64,000 nucleotides of DNA from Trichococcus paludicola (GTDB lineage: Bacteria > Bacillota > Bacilli > Lactobacillales > Aerococcaceae). Below, piece after piece: positions 57,034 to 64,000 of the stretch; the stretch's first letter is position 1, and each line of letters starts with the position of its first letter. A model generated the notes under the pieces. It had not been told where the DNA came from. It saw nothing but the letters and a program-made list of their open reading frames with translations, and made no database searches. The translations under genes and the position numbers were made by a program. The stretch is taken from positions 1-64,000 of the forward strand of contig NZ_QBLC01000003.1 of NCBI RefSeq assembly GCF_003052295.1. The letters are read 5' to 3'.

Positions 57034-57396
57034 ATGGGGGCAGGAAAAACAAGCGAAGTAAGGCCGAATATAATAGAAGCTGTGACGAAAATTTTCAAAT
57101 TGATTGGCGATCCGACCCGTTTTTTGATTCTCCATGTATTGGAAAACCGGGAACTGAACGTAAATGCCATTGCAGAGGAACTGGATTTGGAACAATCGGC
57201 AGTGTCGCATCAGCTGAAAAAGCTACGTGAAGCAAAGTTAGTAAAGAGCAGAAGAAGCGGGAAAAATATCCTCTACAGTCAAGACGATCAGCATGTCTAC
57301 GAAATCCTGCACTTAGCTGTCGAACATGCCGAACACGGCAGGGAAGAGGAGCAGAATGAGGCAGAGGCACGCTCCGCGGACAACAAACATCTTTGA
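57034..57396 (+). CDS. ArsR/SmtB-family metal-sensing repressor (CzrA-like)
   Basis: 120 residues from ATG 57034. Winged helix: IFKLIGDPTRFLILHVL, then recognition helix LEQSAVSHQLKKLREAKLV and the wing SRRSGKNILYSQDD. The last helix reads DQHVYEILHLAVEHAEH, which fits the alpha-5 metal site D-x-H-x10-H-x2-H of the zinc/cobalt sensors CzrA and SmtB. The alpha-3 Cys box of arsenic or cadmium sensors is missing. No metal exporter gene is adjacent, so its target is elsewhere or itself. Confidence 0.9.
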   Translation: MGAGKTSEVRPNIIEAVTKIFKLIGDPTRFLILHVLENRELNVNAIAEELDLEQSAVSHQLKKLREAKLVKSRRSGKNILYSQDDQHVYEILHLAVEHAEHGREEEQNEAEARSADNKHL

Positions 57397-57443
57397 ACAC
57401 CGGTGCGAACTAGTGTTCTTTTTCGGACTTGATATGGTATACT
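57395..57443 (+). promoter_or_regulatory. LexA box and uvrA promoter inside a terminator hairpin
   Basis: CGAAC-TAGT-GTTCT (57406-57419) matches the Firmicute LexA/DinR box CGAAC-N4-GTTCG with one change. The same bases are the 3' arm of a hairpin GAACAC...GTGTTC followed by TTTTT, probably the terminator of the ArsR gene. The uvrA extended -10 TGGTATACT (57435-57443) follows. Confidence 0.8.
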
Positions 57444-57501
57444 GAAAGAGAATAGAAAACAGACGAAAACCAAAGAATAAGTCAAAGAAGGATCTGAAAA
57501 T

Positions 57502-60351
57502 ATGGCAAAAGACCAAATCATCGTACGGGGAGCCCGTTCGCACAATTTGAAGAATATAGATGTTACCATTCCGAGAGACAAACTTGTCGTCATGACCGGT
57601 CTTTCCGGATCGGGAAAGAGTTCGTTGGCTTTCGATACGCTTTATGCGGAAGGACAAAGACGCTATGTGGAAAGCCTCTCCGCCTATGCGCGCCAGTTTT
57701 TGGGACAGATGGACAAACCGGATGTGGACAGCATCGATGGATTGAGCCCAGCGATTGCGATCGATCAGAAGACGACGAACCGCAATCCCCGTTCGACTGT
57801 CGGTACAGTTACAGAAGTCAATGACTTCCTGCGACTGCTTTTTGCCCGTGTGGGTCACCCGATTTGTCCGAATGATGGCACGCCGATCAGCAGCCAATCG
57901 CCCGAACAGATGGTAAATCAGGTTCTTGAGCTGCCGGAACGCACGAAACTGCAGATACTGGCACCGATCATCAAAGGGAAAAAAGGGCAGCACAAAAAAG
58001 TATTCGAAGACATCAAAAAACAAGGCTACGTTCGCGTCCGCGTCGATGGAGAGTTGTTTGATGTCTCTGAGGACATTGAATTGGAAAAGAATAAGAAACA
58101 CGATATCGCTATCGTTGTGGATAGGTTGGTCATCAAGGAGGGCATCCGCTCGCGAATCTTTGATTCGATCGAAGCGGCCCTGCATTTGGCGGATGGATAC
58201 GCCATCGTTGATGTTATCGGGAGTGAAGAGCTTTTGTTCAGTGAACACCACGCCTGTCCTTATTGTGGATTTACGATCGGTGAAATCGAACCGCGCCTGT
58301 TTTCTTTCAACGCGCCCTATGGAGCCTGTTCCGAATGTGATGGATTAGGGATGAAATTGGAAGTCGATCCTGACTTGATCGTTCAGGATAAACAGCTTTC
58401 CTTAAATGAAGGTGCGTTGGTGCCGTGGAACCCGATCAGTTCGAATTACTACCCGGAAATGCTGCGCCAATTTTGTGTCCAAAACGGAATTGATATGGAT
58501 CTTCCATACGCTGAACTTAGCACCGATACCCAGAAAAAACTGCTTTATGGTGCTGGAGGTGAATTGTTTCATTTCCATTACCAGAATGAATTCGGGGGTG
58601 TTCGGGATGTGGATATCCCTTTTGAAGGGGTCATCACTAATGTCAATCGACGCTACAAAGAGACATCGAGCGATTTTACGCGCGAAGCGATGCGCCAATA
58701 CATGACCGAGCTGGCTTGTCATACTTGCCAGGGCTATCGACTGAATGAGCAAGCCCTGTCCGTAAAGGTTGCAGAACACGATATCGGTCAAGTCACGGAG
58801 TTTTCCATCGAGAATGCGGTCGCCTTCTTCGAAGAGATTTCCCTTTCGGAACAAGAGAAACAGATTGCGGCGCCTATCCTTAAGGAAATATTGTCACGAC
58901 TGACTTTCCTGAAGAACGTCGGCCTAGACTATTTGACCTTGAGCCGGACGGCGGGCACGCTTTCCGGCGGGGAAGCGCAGCGGATCCGTTTGGCTACGCA
59001 AATAGGCTCCAACCTGTCCGGTGTGCTCTACATTTTGGACGAGCCATCCATCGGGTTGCACCAACGCGACAATAACCGCTTGATCGAATCAATGAAAAAT
59101 ATGCGTGATCTCGGGAATACGCTGATCGTTGTGGAGCATGATGAAGACACGATGATGCAGGCGGATTATCTGATCGATATCGGACCAGGTGCAGGTGAAC
59201 TCGGTGGCGAAATTGTGGCTGCCGGTACGCCTGAGCAAGTCATGAAAAACAGGAAATCGCTGACCGGGAAATATCTGTCAGGGAAATTGTTCATCCCGGT
59301 TCCGGAGACACGAAGGACAGCAGACAAAGGTGCCGTAAAAATCACCGGCGCCGCTGAAAATAATCTGAAGAATGTGGACGCGGCTTTTCCTCTAGGGAAA
59401 ATTGTGGCAGTCACCGGCGTCTCCGGTTCGGGGAAGAGCTCCTTGGTCAATAATGTCCTGAAGACAGCCCTGGCCAAAGAATTGACCCGAACAAAAGAAA
59501 AACCGGGCAAATTCAAGACAATCAGCGGTTTCGAAGGTCTGGAGAAAGTCATCGATATCGACCAAAGCCCGATCGGACGGACACCGCGAAGCAATCCAGC
59601 AACCTATACCAGCGTTTTCGATGACATGCGCGACCTTTTTGCCAGCACCAACGAAGCCAAAATACGCGGCTACAAAAAAGGCCGGTTTAGCTTCAACGTC
59701 AAGGGCGGGCGTTGTGAAGCCTGCCGCGGCGACGGCATTCTGAAGATCGAGATGCATTTCTTGCCGGATGTCTACGTGCCTTGCGAAGTCTGTCATGGCA
59801 CGCGTTACAATTCAGAAACTTTGGAAGTGCAATACAAAGGCAAAAACATCGCTCAAGTGTTGGATATGACGATTGAGGAAGCTTTGGCCTATTTTGAAGC
59901 CATCCCTAAAATCAGGCGCAAATTGCAGACTATCGTCGATGTCGGCCTTGGCTATGTTACATTAGGACAACCAGCCACTACTCTATCCGGCGGGGAAGCC
60001 CAGCGGATGAAATTGGCCAGTGAACTGCAACGCGTTTCCAGCGGGAAGACATTCTATATACTGGATGAACCTACCACGGGGTTGCACACGCACGATATCG
60101 CCAGATTGTTGCAGGTTTTGGACCGATTGGTGGAAGCCGGCAATACGATTGTCGTGATTGAACACAATCTCGACGTGATCAAAACGGCCGATTACATCAT
60201 CGATATGGGACCTGAAGGCGGAGCCGGCGGAGGAACCGTGCTCGCGACCGGAACTCCGGAAGAAATTGCCGAAGTGAAGGGGAGCTACACCGGCCAATTC
60301 CTGAAACCCATTCTGGAACGGGATAAAGCAAGAAACAAAAAGACAAAATAG
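57502..60351 (+). CDS. uvrA: Excinuclease ABC subunit A
   Basis: 949 residues. Two ABC modules: Walker [20 protein letters not shown] and [15 protein letters not shown]; signatures [16 protein letters not shown] and [15 protein letters not shown]. Zinc motifs are CPYCGF...CSECDG in the first and CEACRGDG...CEVCHGTR in the second. It recognises bulky DNA lesions with UvrB. A LexA box and promoter lie directly upstream. uvrB, often adjacent in Firmicutes, is not in the window. Confidence 0.98.
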   Translation: MAKDQIIVRGARSHNLKNIDVTIPRDKLVVMTGLSGSGKSSLAFDTLYAEGQRRYVESLSAYARQFLGQMDKPDVDSIDGLSPAIAIDQKTTNRNPRSTVGTVTEVNDFLRLLFARVGHPICPNDGTPISSQSPEQMVNQVLELPERTKLQILAPIIKGKKGQHKKVFEDIKKQGYVRVRVDGELFDVSEDIELEKNKKHDIAIVVDRLVIKEGIRSRIFDSIEAALHLADGYAIVDVIGSEELLFSEHHACPYCGFTIGEIEPRLFSFNAPYGACSECDGLGMKLEVDPDLIVQDKQLSLNEGALVPWNPISSNYYPEMLRQFCVQNGIDMDLPYAELSTDTQKKLLYGAGGELFHFHYQNEFGGVRDVDIPFEGVITNVNRRYKETSSDFTREAMRQYMTELACHTCQGYRLNEQALSVKVAEHDIGQVTEFSIENAVAFFEEISLSEQEKQIAAPILKEILSRLTFLKNVGLDYLTLSRTAGTLSGGEAQRIRLATQIGSNLSGVLYILDEPSIGLHQRDNNRLIESMKNMRDLGNTLIVVEHDEDTMMQADYLIDIGPGAGELGGEIVAAGTPEQVMKNRKSLTGKYLSGKLFIPVPETRRTADKGAVKITGAAENNLKNVDAAFPLGKIVAVTGVSGSGKSSLVNNVLKTALAKELTRTKEKPGKFKTISGFEGLEKVIDIDQSPIGRTPRSNPATYTSVFDDMRDLFASTNEAKIRGYKKGRFSFNVKGGRCEACRGDGILKIEMHFLPDVYVPCEVCHGTRYNSETLEVQYKGKNIAQVLDMTIEEALAYFEAIPKIRRKLQTIVDVGLGYVTLGQPATTLSGGEAQRMKLASELQRVSSGKTFYILDEPTTGLHTHDIARLLQVLDRLVEAGNTIVVIEHNLDVIKTADYIIDMGPEGGAGGGTVLATGTPEEIAEVKGSYTGQFLKPILERDKARNKKTK

Positions 60352-60357
60352 ATAGCG

Positions 60358-60388
60358 AAAGGCCAGCCGATTCCGGTTGGCCTTTTTT
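60358..60388 (+). terminator. uvrA terminator
   Basis: AAAGGCCAGCCG and CGGTTGGCCTTT arms with ATTC loop and T6. Confidence 0.93.
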
Positions 60389-60514
60389 CCTCGTAATACT
60401 AGGAAAGTATAAAATTAATTGGAATCAAAAGTGCATCACCGTTAGTGTTCTATAGGATTGTAAAATGTTCCTTGCAATCCAAAGCGTTGGCTAGCTTCAC
60501 GGGTTAGCCCTTCG

Positions 60515-60643
60515 GAAATTAGATAAATCTGACCCATTGCGCTCTACGATGCTCATTGCATGGGAGTCTTAGGGATTCATCCCTTAGACTCCCAGTATAA
60601 GGTGACCGTAGGGAACGTTGCGAGGTCAGATTTCCTAAATTTC
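60515..60643. repeat. Cruciform, MITE-like element
   Basis: Twenty-base outer arms (60515-60534 and 60624-60643; core AAATCTGACC/GGTCAGATTT) enclose CTACG/CGTAG and a central near-perfect stem, TGGGAGTCTTAGGGA with TCCCTTAGACTCCCA around TTCA. There is no coding capacity. No clear target-site duplication is seen. Confidence 0.6.
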
Positions 60644-60647
60644 TTTC

Positions 60648-60678
60648 AGGGCTGAACGAACCCGTTCCGCTTTTCTTA
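60648..60678 (+). repeat. Terminator-like dispersed repeat, copy 2
   Basis: Differs from the copy at 20835-20866 at two aligned positions (a shorter alignment by one base): GCTGAACG-AACC-CGTTCCGC, one stem mismatch, then TTTTCTTA. Confidence 0.65.
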
Positions 60679-60725
60679 CAATTCTCTAGTCATTTCTGCT
60701 GAAGGGAAAATCAATCTTTAGACCT

Positions 60726-60754
60726 ATGACAAGGGAAAGGAAATTAGGCATAAT
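60726..60754 (+). promoter_or_regulatory. Promoter of the liaXYZ-like operon
   Basis: ATGACA (60726-60731), 17 bp, CATAAT (60749-60754). TTTAGACCTATGAC overlaps the -35 and could be part of a LiaR-type site; not verified. Confidence 0.5.
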
Positions 60755-60843
60755 AAGGACATAAGCAAAAGATAATCAGAAAACAGGCAAACTGTCCCAT
60801 GTCAGTGAATAGATAAATGGATAACCATCAAGGAGGAACTACC

Positions 60844-62355
60844 ATGAATGAAAGAGACCGTATTTTGGCGTTGGTAAAGGAAGGCATCATCACTACAGAA
60901 GAAGCATTGGTACTTTTGGAAAACTTGGCGAAGCGCGAAGGAAAAGATGCTGTGAAATTGAATCAGCAGCAAGATTTTACCGATAAACCTGATGCTGCAT
61001 CAGAGTACATAGAGCAAACCGATCAAGCATCTGAGCAAGAGCGGGAAGACCGTGAAAATTTGGAAAAGATTTTGGATGAACTGGCTAGTGAAATTTCCTA
61101 TTTCTCCTCTCAGATCGATGCGAAGGGCGAAGCGTTGCAATCGCTGAAAAAACAGATCAACGACAAAGCCGAAAAAAGGCAAGAATTGGCGACAGCCGAT
61201 GAACTGGGCGATTTGACGGGCGAACAAGAAATCACCCTGATGCGCTTGGATGAAGAGCTGGATGGTCTGCGCGGGCAAGCTGCCGCACTGGAAGCCGAAA
61301 AAGTTGAGATGGAACAAAAAATGCGCAGCCTCAAGAAGGAGCATGTGGAAAACAGCGTGAAATCCTTTGGGGAGAAACTGGGCAATAAAGAGGAATGGAA
61401 AGACACAGCCACCAATTTCACCGATCGCCTCACAAAAGCAGGCGCACAACTTAGTAAATTTTTGACCGACACGGTGCAAACGGTCGTAGAGAATGTCGAT
61501 TGGAAAGACACTGATTTCAACATCAAGATCCCTGGGTTGATCACCAGCAAATTCCAGCATGAATTCACATTTGATCAAAATACAGCGACGATTCTTGATT
61601 TTCAACTGGCCAACGGCAACGTGACGTTGCAGAGTTGGGATAACGAAACCATTTCGGTCGCCGCGGATGTGAAAATCTATGGGAAAACCGAAGAAGCGAC
61701 AGCGAAGGAAGCATTCGATGCGCGGAGTACGCTGGTGATGGATGAGGATAAATTTACTTTCCGCGTTCCGAACAAAAGAGTGAAATGCGATATCATCGTC
61801 TCCTTGCCGAAACGTGAATACGATTACGTCGCAATCAAGATGTTGAACGGGAATGCAAGCTTGAAGAACATTGAAGGAAAAGATTTTTACATCAAATCCA
61901 CCAATGGCAATATGGTCATCTCAGGTCTCAAGGCCATCATGTTGGAGACGGATGGCGTCAATGGGAATCTGGATGTTTCAGAAAGTACAATCGTTGATGT
62001 TCTGGCGAAGACCATAAACGGCAGTCTGACGATCAAGAGTGATGTCATCAGCGCAACTGTTTCCGTTGTGAACGGCGATGTGAAACTTTCCTATCCAGGA
62101 ACCAACGCAAAACAAATTCAAGCCAGCTCCGTCAACGGTTCCGTCAAACTGTCCTTGCCGGCTTCCAAAAGTGCAGAAGTGAAAGCCAGCAGCTCTTTGG
62201 GCAAAATCATGAATCGGATGGAAAATATTGAAATCATCCGTCAAAAAAATGAACACACCAACAAGTACTTGGAATTCAGACGAATGGACGAGGAAGCGCC
62301 GGTTATGGTAGAATTAAAGACAACAACAGGAAACATATTCTTAAAAAATAACTAA
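60844..62355 (+). CDS. liaX: LiaX-like DUF4097 protein, envelope-stress effector
   Basis: 503 residues from ATG 60844 (AAGGAGG upstream). Residues 1-36 (RDRILALVKEGIITTEEALVLLE) are the short helical motif of YvlB-type proteins. A charged coiled coil spans about 65-175, then a C-terminal DUF4097 beta-repeat region (~240-503) with GNVTLQSW, NGNASLKNIEGKDF and NGSLTIKSD. No signal peptide. Length, domain order and the pspC and holin-like genes behind it match LiaX-LiaY-LiaZ of Enterococcus, which answers daptomycin and antimicrobial peptides. B. subtilis YvlB is shorter and lacks much of the coiled coil. Confidence 0.85.
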   Translation: MNERDRILALVKEGIITTEEALVLLENLAKREGKDAVKLNQQQDFTDKPDAASEYIEQTDQASEQEREDRENLEKILDELASEISYFSSQIDAKGEALQSLKKQINDKAEKRQELATADELGDLTGEQEITLMRLDEELDGLRGQAAALEAEKVEMEQKMRSLKKEHVENSVKSFGEKLGNKEEWKDTATNFTDRLTKAGAQLSKFLTDTVQTVVENVDWKDTDFNIKIPGLITSKFQHEFTFDQNTATILDFQLANGNVTLQSWDNETISVAADVKIYGKTEEATAKEAFDARSTLVMDEDKFTFRVPNKRVKCDIIVSLPKREYDYVAIKMLNGNASLKNIEGKDFYIKSTNGNMVISGLKAIMLETDGVNGNLDVSESTIVDVLAKTINGSLTIKSDVISATVSVVNGDVKLSYPGTNAKQIQASSVNGSVKLSLPASKSAEVKASSSLGKIMNRMENIEIIRQKNEHTNKYLEFRRMDEEAPVMVELKTTTGNIFLKNN

Positions 62356-62396
62356 AAATAGCGACAATAAATGGCATATATAAGGAGAGAACGAAC

Positions 62397-62714
62397 ATGA
62401 AAAAATTAACTAAATCTGCTACAGACAGACAAGTCAGCGGTGTTCTGGGAGGTATTTCCGAATACTTCGGCATCGATTCGACGATTGTGCGTGTGATATT
62501 TCTGATTTCCGTATTTGCGGGTGTCGGATCGCCTGTATTGCTGTACATCCTGATGGCTGTACTGATGCCTGAACCGGGCCAAAGCGGCGATGGACAATCA
62601 TTCGGCGGTAAATATGGTTCTTCATCATCCCGTCGCAGTTCCGATGCCTCTAGATCTGTAAAAGAAGCAAAACCAGTGGAAAAACAAGATGAGGACGACT
62701 GGAGTGATTTTTGA
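62397..62714 (+). CDS. liaY: PspC-domain membrane protein, LiaY-like
   Basis: 105 residues. The PspC domain fills the first ~60: KLTKSATDRQVSGVLGGISEYFGIDSTIVRVIF, then a membrane segment (FLISVFAGVGSPVLLYILMAVLM) and the typical MPEPG. A Ser/Arg-rich acidic tail follows. In Enterococcus LiaY carries the LiaX signal to the membrane. AGGAGA precedes the ATG; its stop overlaps the next start by one base. Confidence 0.88.
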   Translation: MKKLTKSATDRQVSGVLGGISEYFGIDSTIVRVIFLISVFAGVGSPVLLYILMAVLMPEPGQSGDGQSFGGKYGSSSSRRSSDASRSVKEAKPVEKQDEDDWSDF

Positions 62715-63058
62715 TGGGATTTTGGAAGAAAGCGGCCGTCAATTCGTTGGTGTTCATCGCTCTGGCTTATTTCATGGCACCTTCGTTCTATGTGCATAGC
62801 CTTTGGACGGCATTTTGGGCCAGCATCATTTTGGGCATCGTCAACTTTTTGATCAAGCCGGTGCTTTCGATCCTCTCGTTCCCGATTACGATCCTTACGT
62901 TCGGCTTGTTCAGCTTCGTCATCAATGGCTTTATGCTGTATCTTACGTCTTGGTTGATCGGTCCCGGATTTCACTTCACGAGCTACGGCACAGCATTCCT
63001 GGTGGCTTTGATCATGTCGGTTGTGCATATGTTCCTGAGCAGGGACGATGCGCGTTAG
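62714..63058 (+). CDS. liaZ: Phage-holin-family-4 membrane protein, LiaZ/YvlD-like
   Basis: 114 residues from ATG 62714 (GGAG 9 nt upstream). Four hydrophobic segments cover most of the protein. The sequence FWASIILGIVNFLIKPVLSILSFPITILTFGLFSFVINGFMLYL is characteristic of the YvlD family (only its pattern matters: N-FLIKP-L and the two Phe/Leu helices). It is the third gene of the operon. The family label holin reflects fold likeness only. Its exact job in the Lia response is unknown. Confidence 0.5.
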   Translation: MGFWKKAAVNSLVFIALAYFMAPSFYVHSLWTAFWASIILGIVNFLIKPVLSILSFPITILTFGLFSFVINGFMLYLTSWLIGPGFHFTSYGTAFLVALIMSVVHMFLSRDDAR

Positions 63059-63104
63059 CCAACAGGGTTCCACTACGGCACTTAGCACCAAATAACATAA
63101 AGTA

Positions 63105-63138
63105 AGGCAGCTGAAACGATTGTTTCAGCTGCCTTTTT
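63105..63138 (+). terminator. Terminator after the lia-like operon
   Basis: AAGGCAGCTGAAAC with GTTTCAGCTGCCTT, short loop, T5. Confidence 0.93.
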
Positions 63139-63287
63139 GTTCTTTCGTATGCACCCATAAAATGTTATGATGGATAGGAATACAATAAACCACAAGCGAT
63201 GCAATCATTGTTTGCGGTAAGACGAAAATGTAAAATAATCCTGCCTGATCAGGGTCAGGAAATTAAATGATAGAGCGAGGGATAAGA

Positions 63288-64000
63288 ATGGCGAATACAG
63301 TTACTGTAAAGGAATTAGTGAATTCTTCAGGTTATATTGTACTGAGCGGAGAAGAATTTTTGGACAACAAGATCACGACCAGCGAAATCTCCAGACCCGG
63401 CGTCGAGTTGACAGGTTTCTTTAATTTCTACCCGTCGGCCCGTATCCAGTTGTTGGGGAAAACGGAACTGACATTTATCGAGAGGATGACCGCTGAAGAG
63501 CGCTTGATCGTCATGAGGCGACTATGCAGCAAAGAGACACCTTGCTTCGTCATCGGACGCAAGCTGCAGGCGCCAGCAGAATTGACGAAAGCCGCGCAGG
63601 AAGCCGGCATACCGATTCTTTCGGCGCAGTCCAGAACGACAAGAGTATCCAGTAACATCACCAATTTCCTTGAAGCGCAGTTGGCCGAACGGGTTTCTAT
63701 GCACGGGGTTTTCGTGGATGTTTTTGGAATGGGCGTCATGATTACAGGGGACAGCGGCGTCGGGAAGTCGGAAACGGCTTTGGAATTGATCCAAAAAGGC
63801 CACCGTCTGGTTGCTGACGATCGCGTTGATCTGTATCAACATGATGAAAATACGCTGATCGGTGAGGCACCGGGCATCCTACGCCATCTGATCGAAATCC
63901 GCGGAATCGGCATCATCGATGTGATGACGCTGTTCGGAGCCGGGGCAGTCAAACAGACCAATGAAGTCAACCTGATCGTCAACCTGGAGCTTTGGAGCAA
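63288..64000 (+). CDS. hprK: HPr kinase/phosphorylase (3' end outside the window)
   Basis: 237 residues are visible of about 310. The N-terminal domain (1-130) precedes the kinase core: RVSMHGVFVDVFGMGV with the conserved His, the P-loop GDSGVGKSETALELI (154-168), LVADDRVDLYQ, and the HprK signature LRHLIEIRGIGIIDV. It phosphorylates HPr at Ser46 for catabolite repression and reverses this when sugars run low. The start ATG 63288 has GCGAGGG upstream; extended -10 TGTTATGAT at 63163-63171 may be its promoter. Gene order lia-hprK matches Enterococcus and Bacillus (yvlBCD-hprK). Confidence 0.97.
   Translation, partial: MANTVTVKELVNSSGYIVLSGEEFLDNKITTSEISRPGVELTGFFNFYPSARIQLLGKTELTFIERMTAEERLIVMRRLCSKETPCFVIGRKLQAPAELTKAAQEAGIPILSAQSRTTRVSSNITNFLEAQLAERVSMHGVFVDVFGMGVMITGDSGVGKSETALELIQKGHRLVADDRVDLYQHDENTLIGEAPGILRHLIEIRGIGIIDVMTLFGAGAVKQTNEVNLIVNLELWS

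Larger units (their letters stand above)
60389..60725. other. Gene-free interval holding repeats
   Basis: No coding sequence is supported. It contains a small hairpin (GGATTG 60455-60460 with CAATCC 60475-60480), GGCTA/TTAGCC arms near 60489-60508, the cruciform element at 60515-60643 and the dispersed repeat at 60648-60678. Confidence 0.7.

Noticed and set aside
60515..60643. Cruciform element read as a second uvrA terminator
   Set aside because: No T run follows the central stem and a complete terminator already ends uvrA at 60388.
63244..63253. Palindrome CCTGATCAGG before hprK
   Set aside because: Ten bases, no match to a known operator, not placed over the likely promoter.

Overview
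The window looks like chromosomal core genome from a low-to-moderate GC Firmicute of the order Lactobacillales. A Carnobacteriaceae member such as Trichococcus is my best guess. This is inferred from gene content, not from a search: a long-form HPF, a domain-permuted PstS of the streptococcal kind, a liaXYZ-type operon, a fumarase next to a malic/malolactic enzyme, and a Bacillus-like tsaB-rimI-tsaD-ABC-F-rex-ydiK-ydiL-groESL block. I saw no insertion sequence, prophage, CRISPR array or tRNA gene.

Layout. 1-300: end of an rRNA operon (23S tail, 5S, terminator). 320-7070: secreted CAP protein, lipoprotein, universal stress protein, acyl-CoA thioesterase, malic/malolactic enzyme with fumarase, and a GNAT acetyltransferase. 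7085-8998: T-box-controlled archaeal-type prolyl-tRNA synthetase. 9009-10990: DUF896 protein and an mhqD/mhqO-like pair behind a strong promoter with an MhqR-type operator. 11035-13706: galT-galR. 14174-17051: tsaB, two rimI-like genes and tsaD (t6A tRNA modification). 17058-24258: HAD phosphatase, ABC-F protein, rex, ydiK, ydiL, and CIRCE-controlled groES-groEL followed by a large structured repeat. 24349-28077: fruR-fruK-fruA. 28168-31215: argG, then a membrane sugar-phosphate transferase. 31404-36913: pncB-nadE (NAD salvage), an LTA-synthase-like enzyme and tagO. 36923-40963: yigZ, a murE-like ligase, degV and thpR. 40995-43763: comFA-comFC and hpf with a structured leader. 43799-49582: secA, prfB (programmed frameshift) and ftsE-ftsX. 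49741-56928: phoP-phoR, Pho boxes, pstS, pstC-pstA-pstB and phoU, a complete phosphate-starvation unit. 57034-60388: an ArsR-type metal sensor and SOS-controlled uvrA. 60389-63138: a gene-free stretch with a cruciform repeat, then a liaX-liaY-liaZ-like envelope-stress operon. 63288-64000: hprK, cut by the window end.

The genes fall into clear working groups: carbon flow and redox (malic enzyme, fumC, fruRKA, galTR, rex, pncB-nadE, hprK), envelope building and envelope stress (tagO, LtaS-like, murE, ftsEX, liaXYZ, secA), phosphate supply (pho/pst) and translation quality (proS, tsaBD, prfB, hpf, ABC-F). Most regulation can be read directly: T-box, CIRCE, LexA box, Pho boxes, an MhqR-like operator and a probable Rex box. 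The least explained parts are non-coding: long nested hairpins after groEL and proS, a cruciform element after uvrA, a 31-bp terminator-like dispersed repeat, and the two-hairpin leader of hpf.
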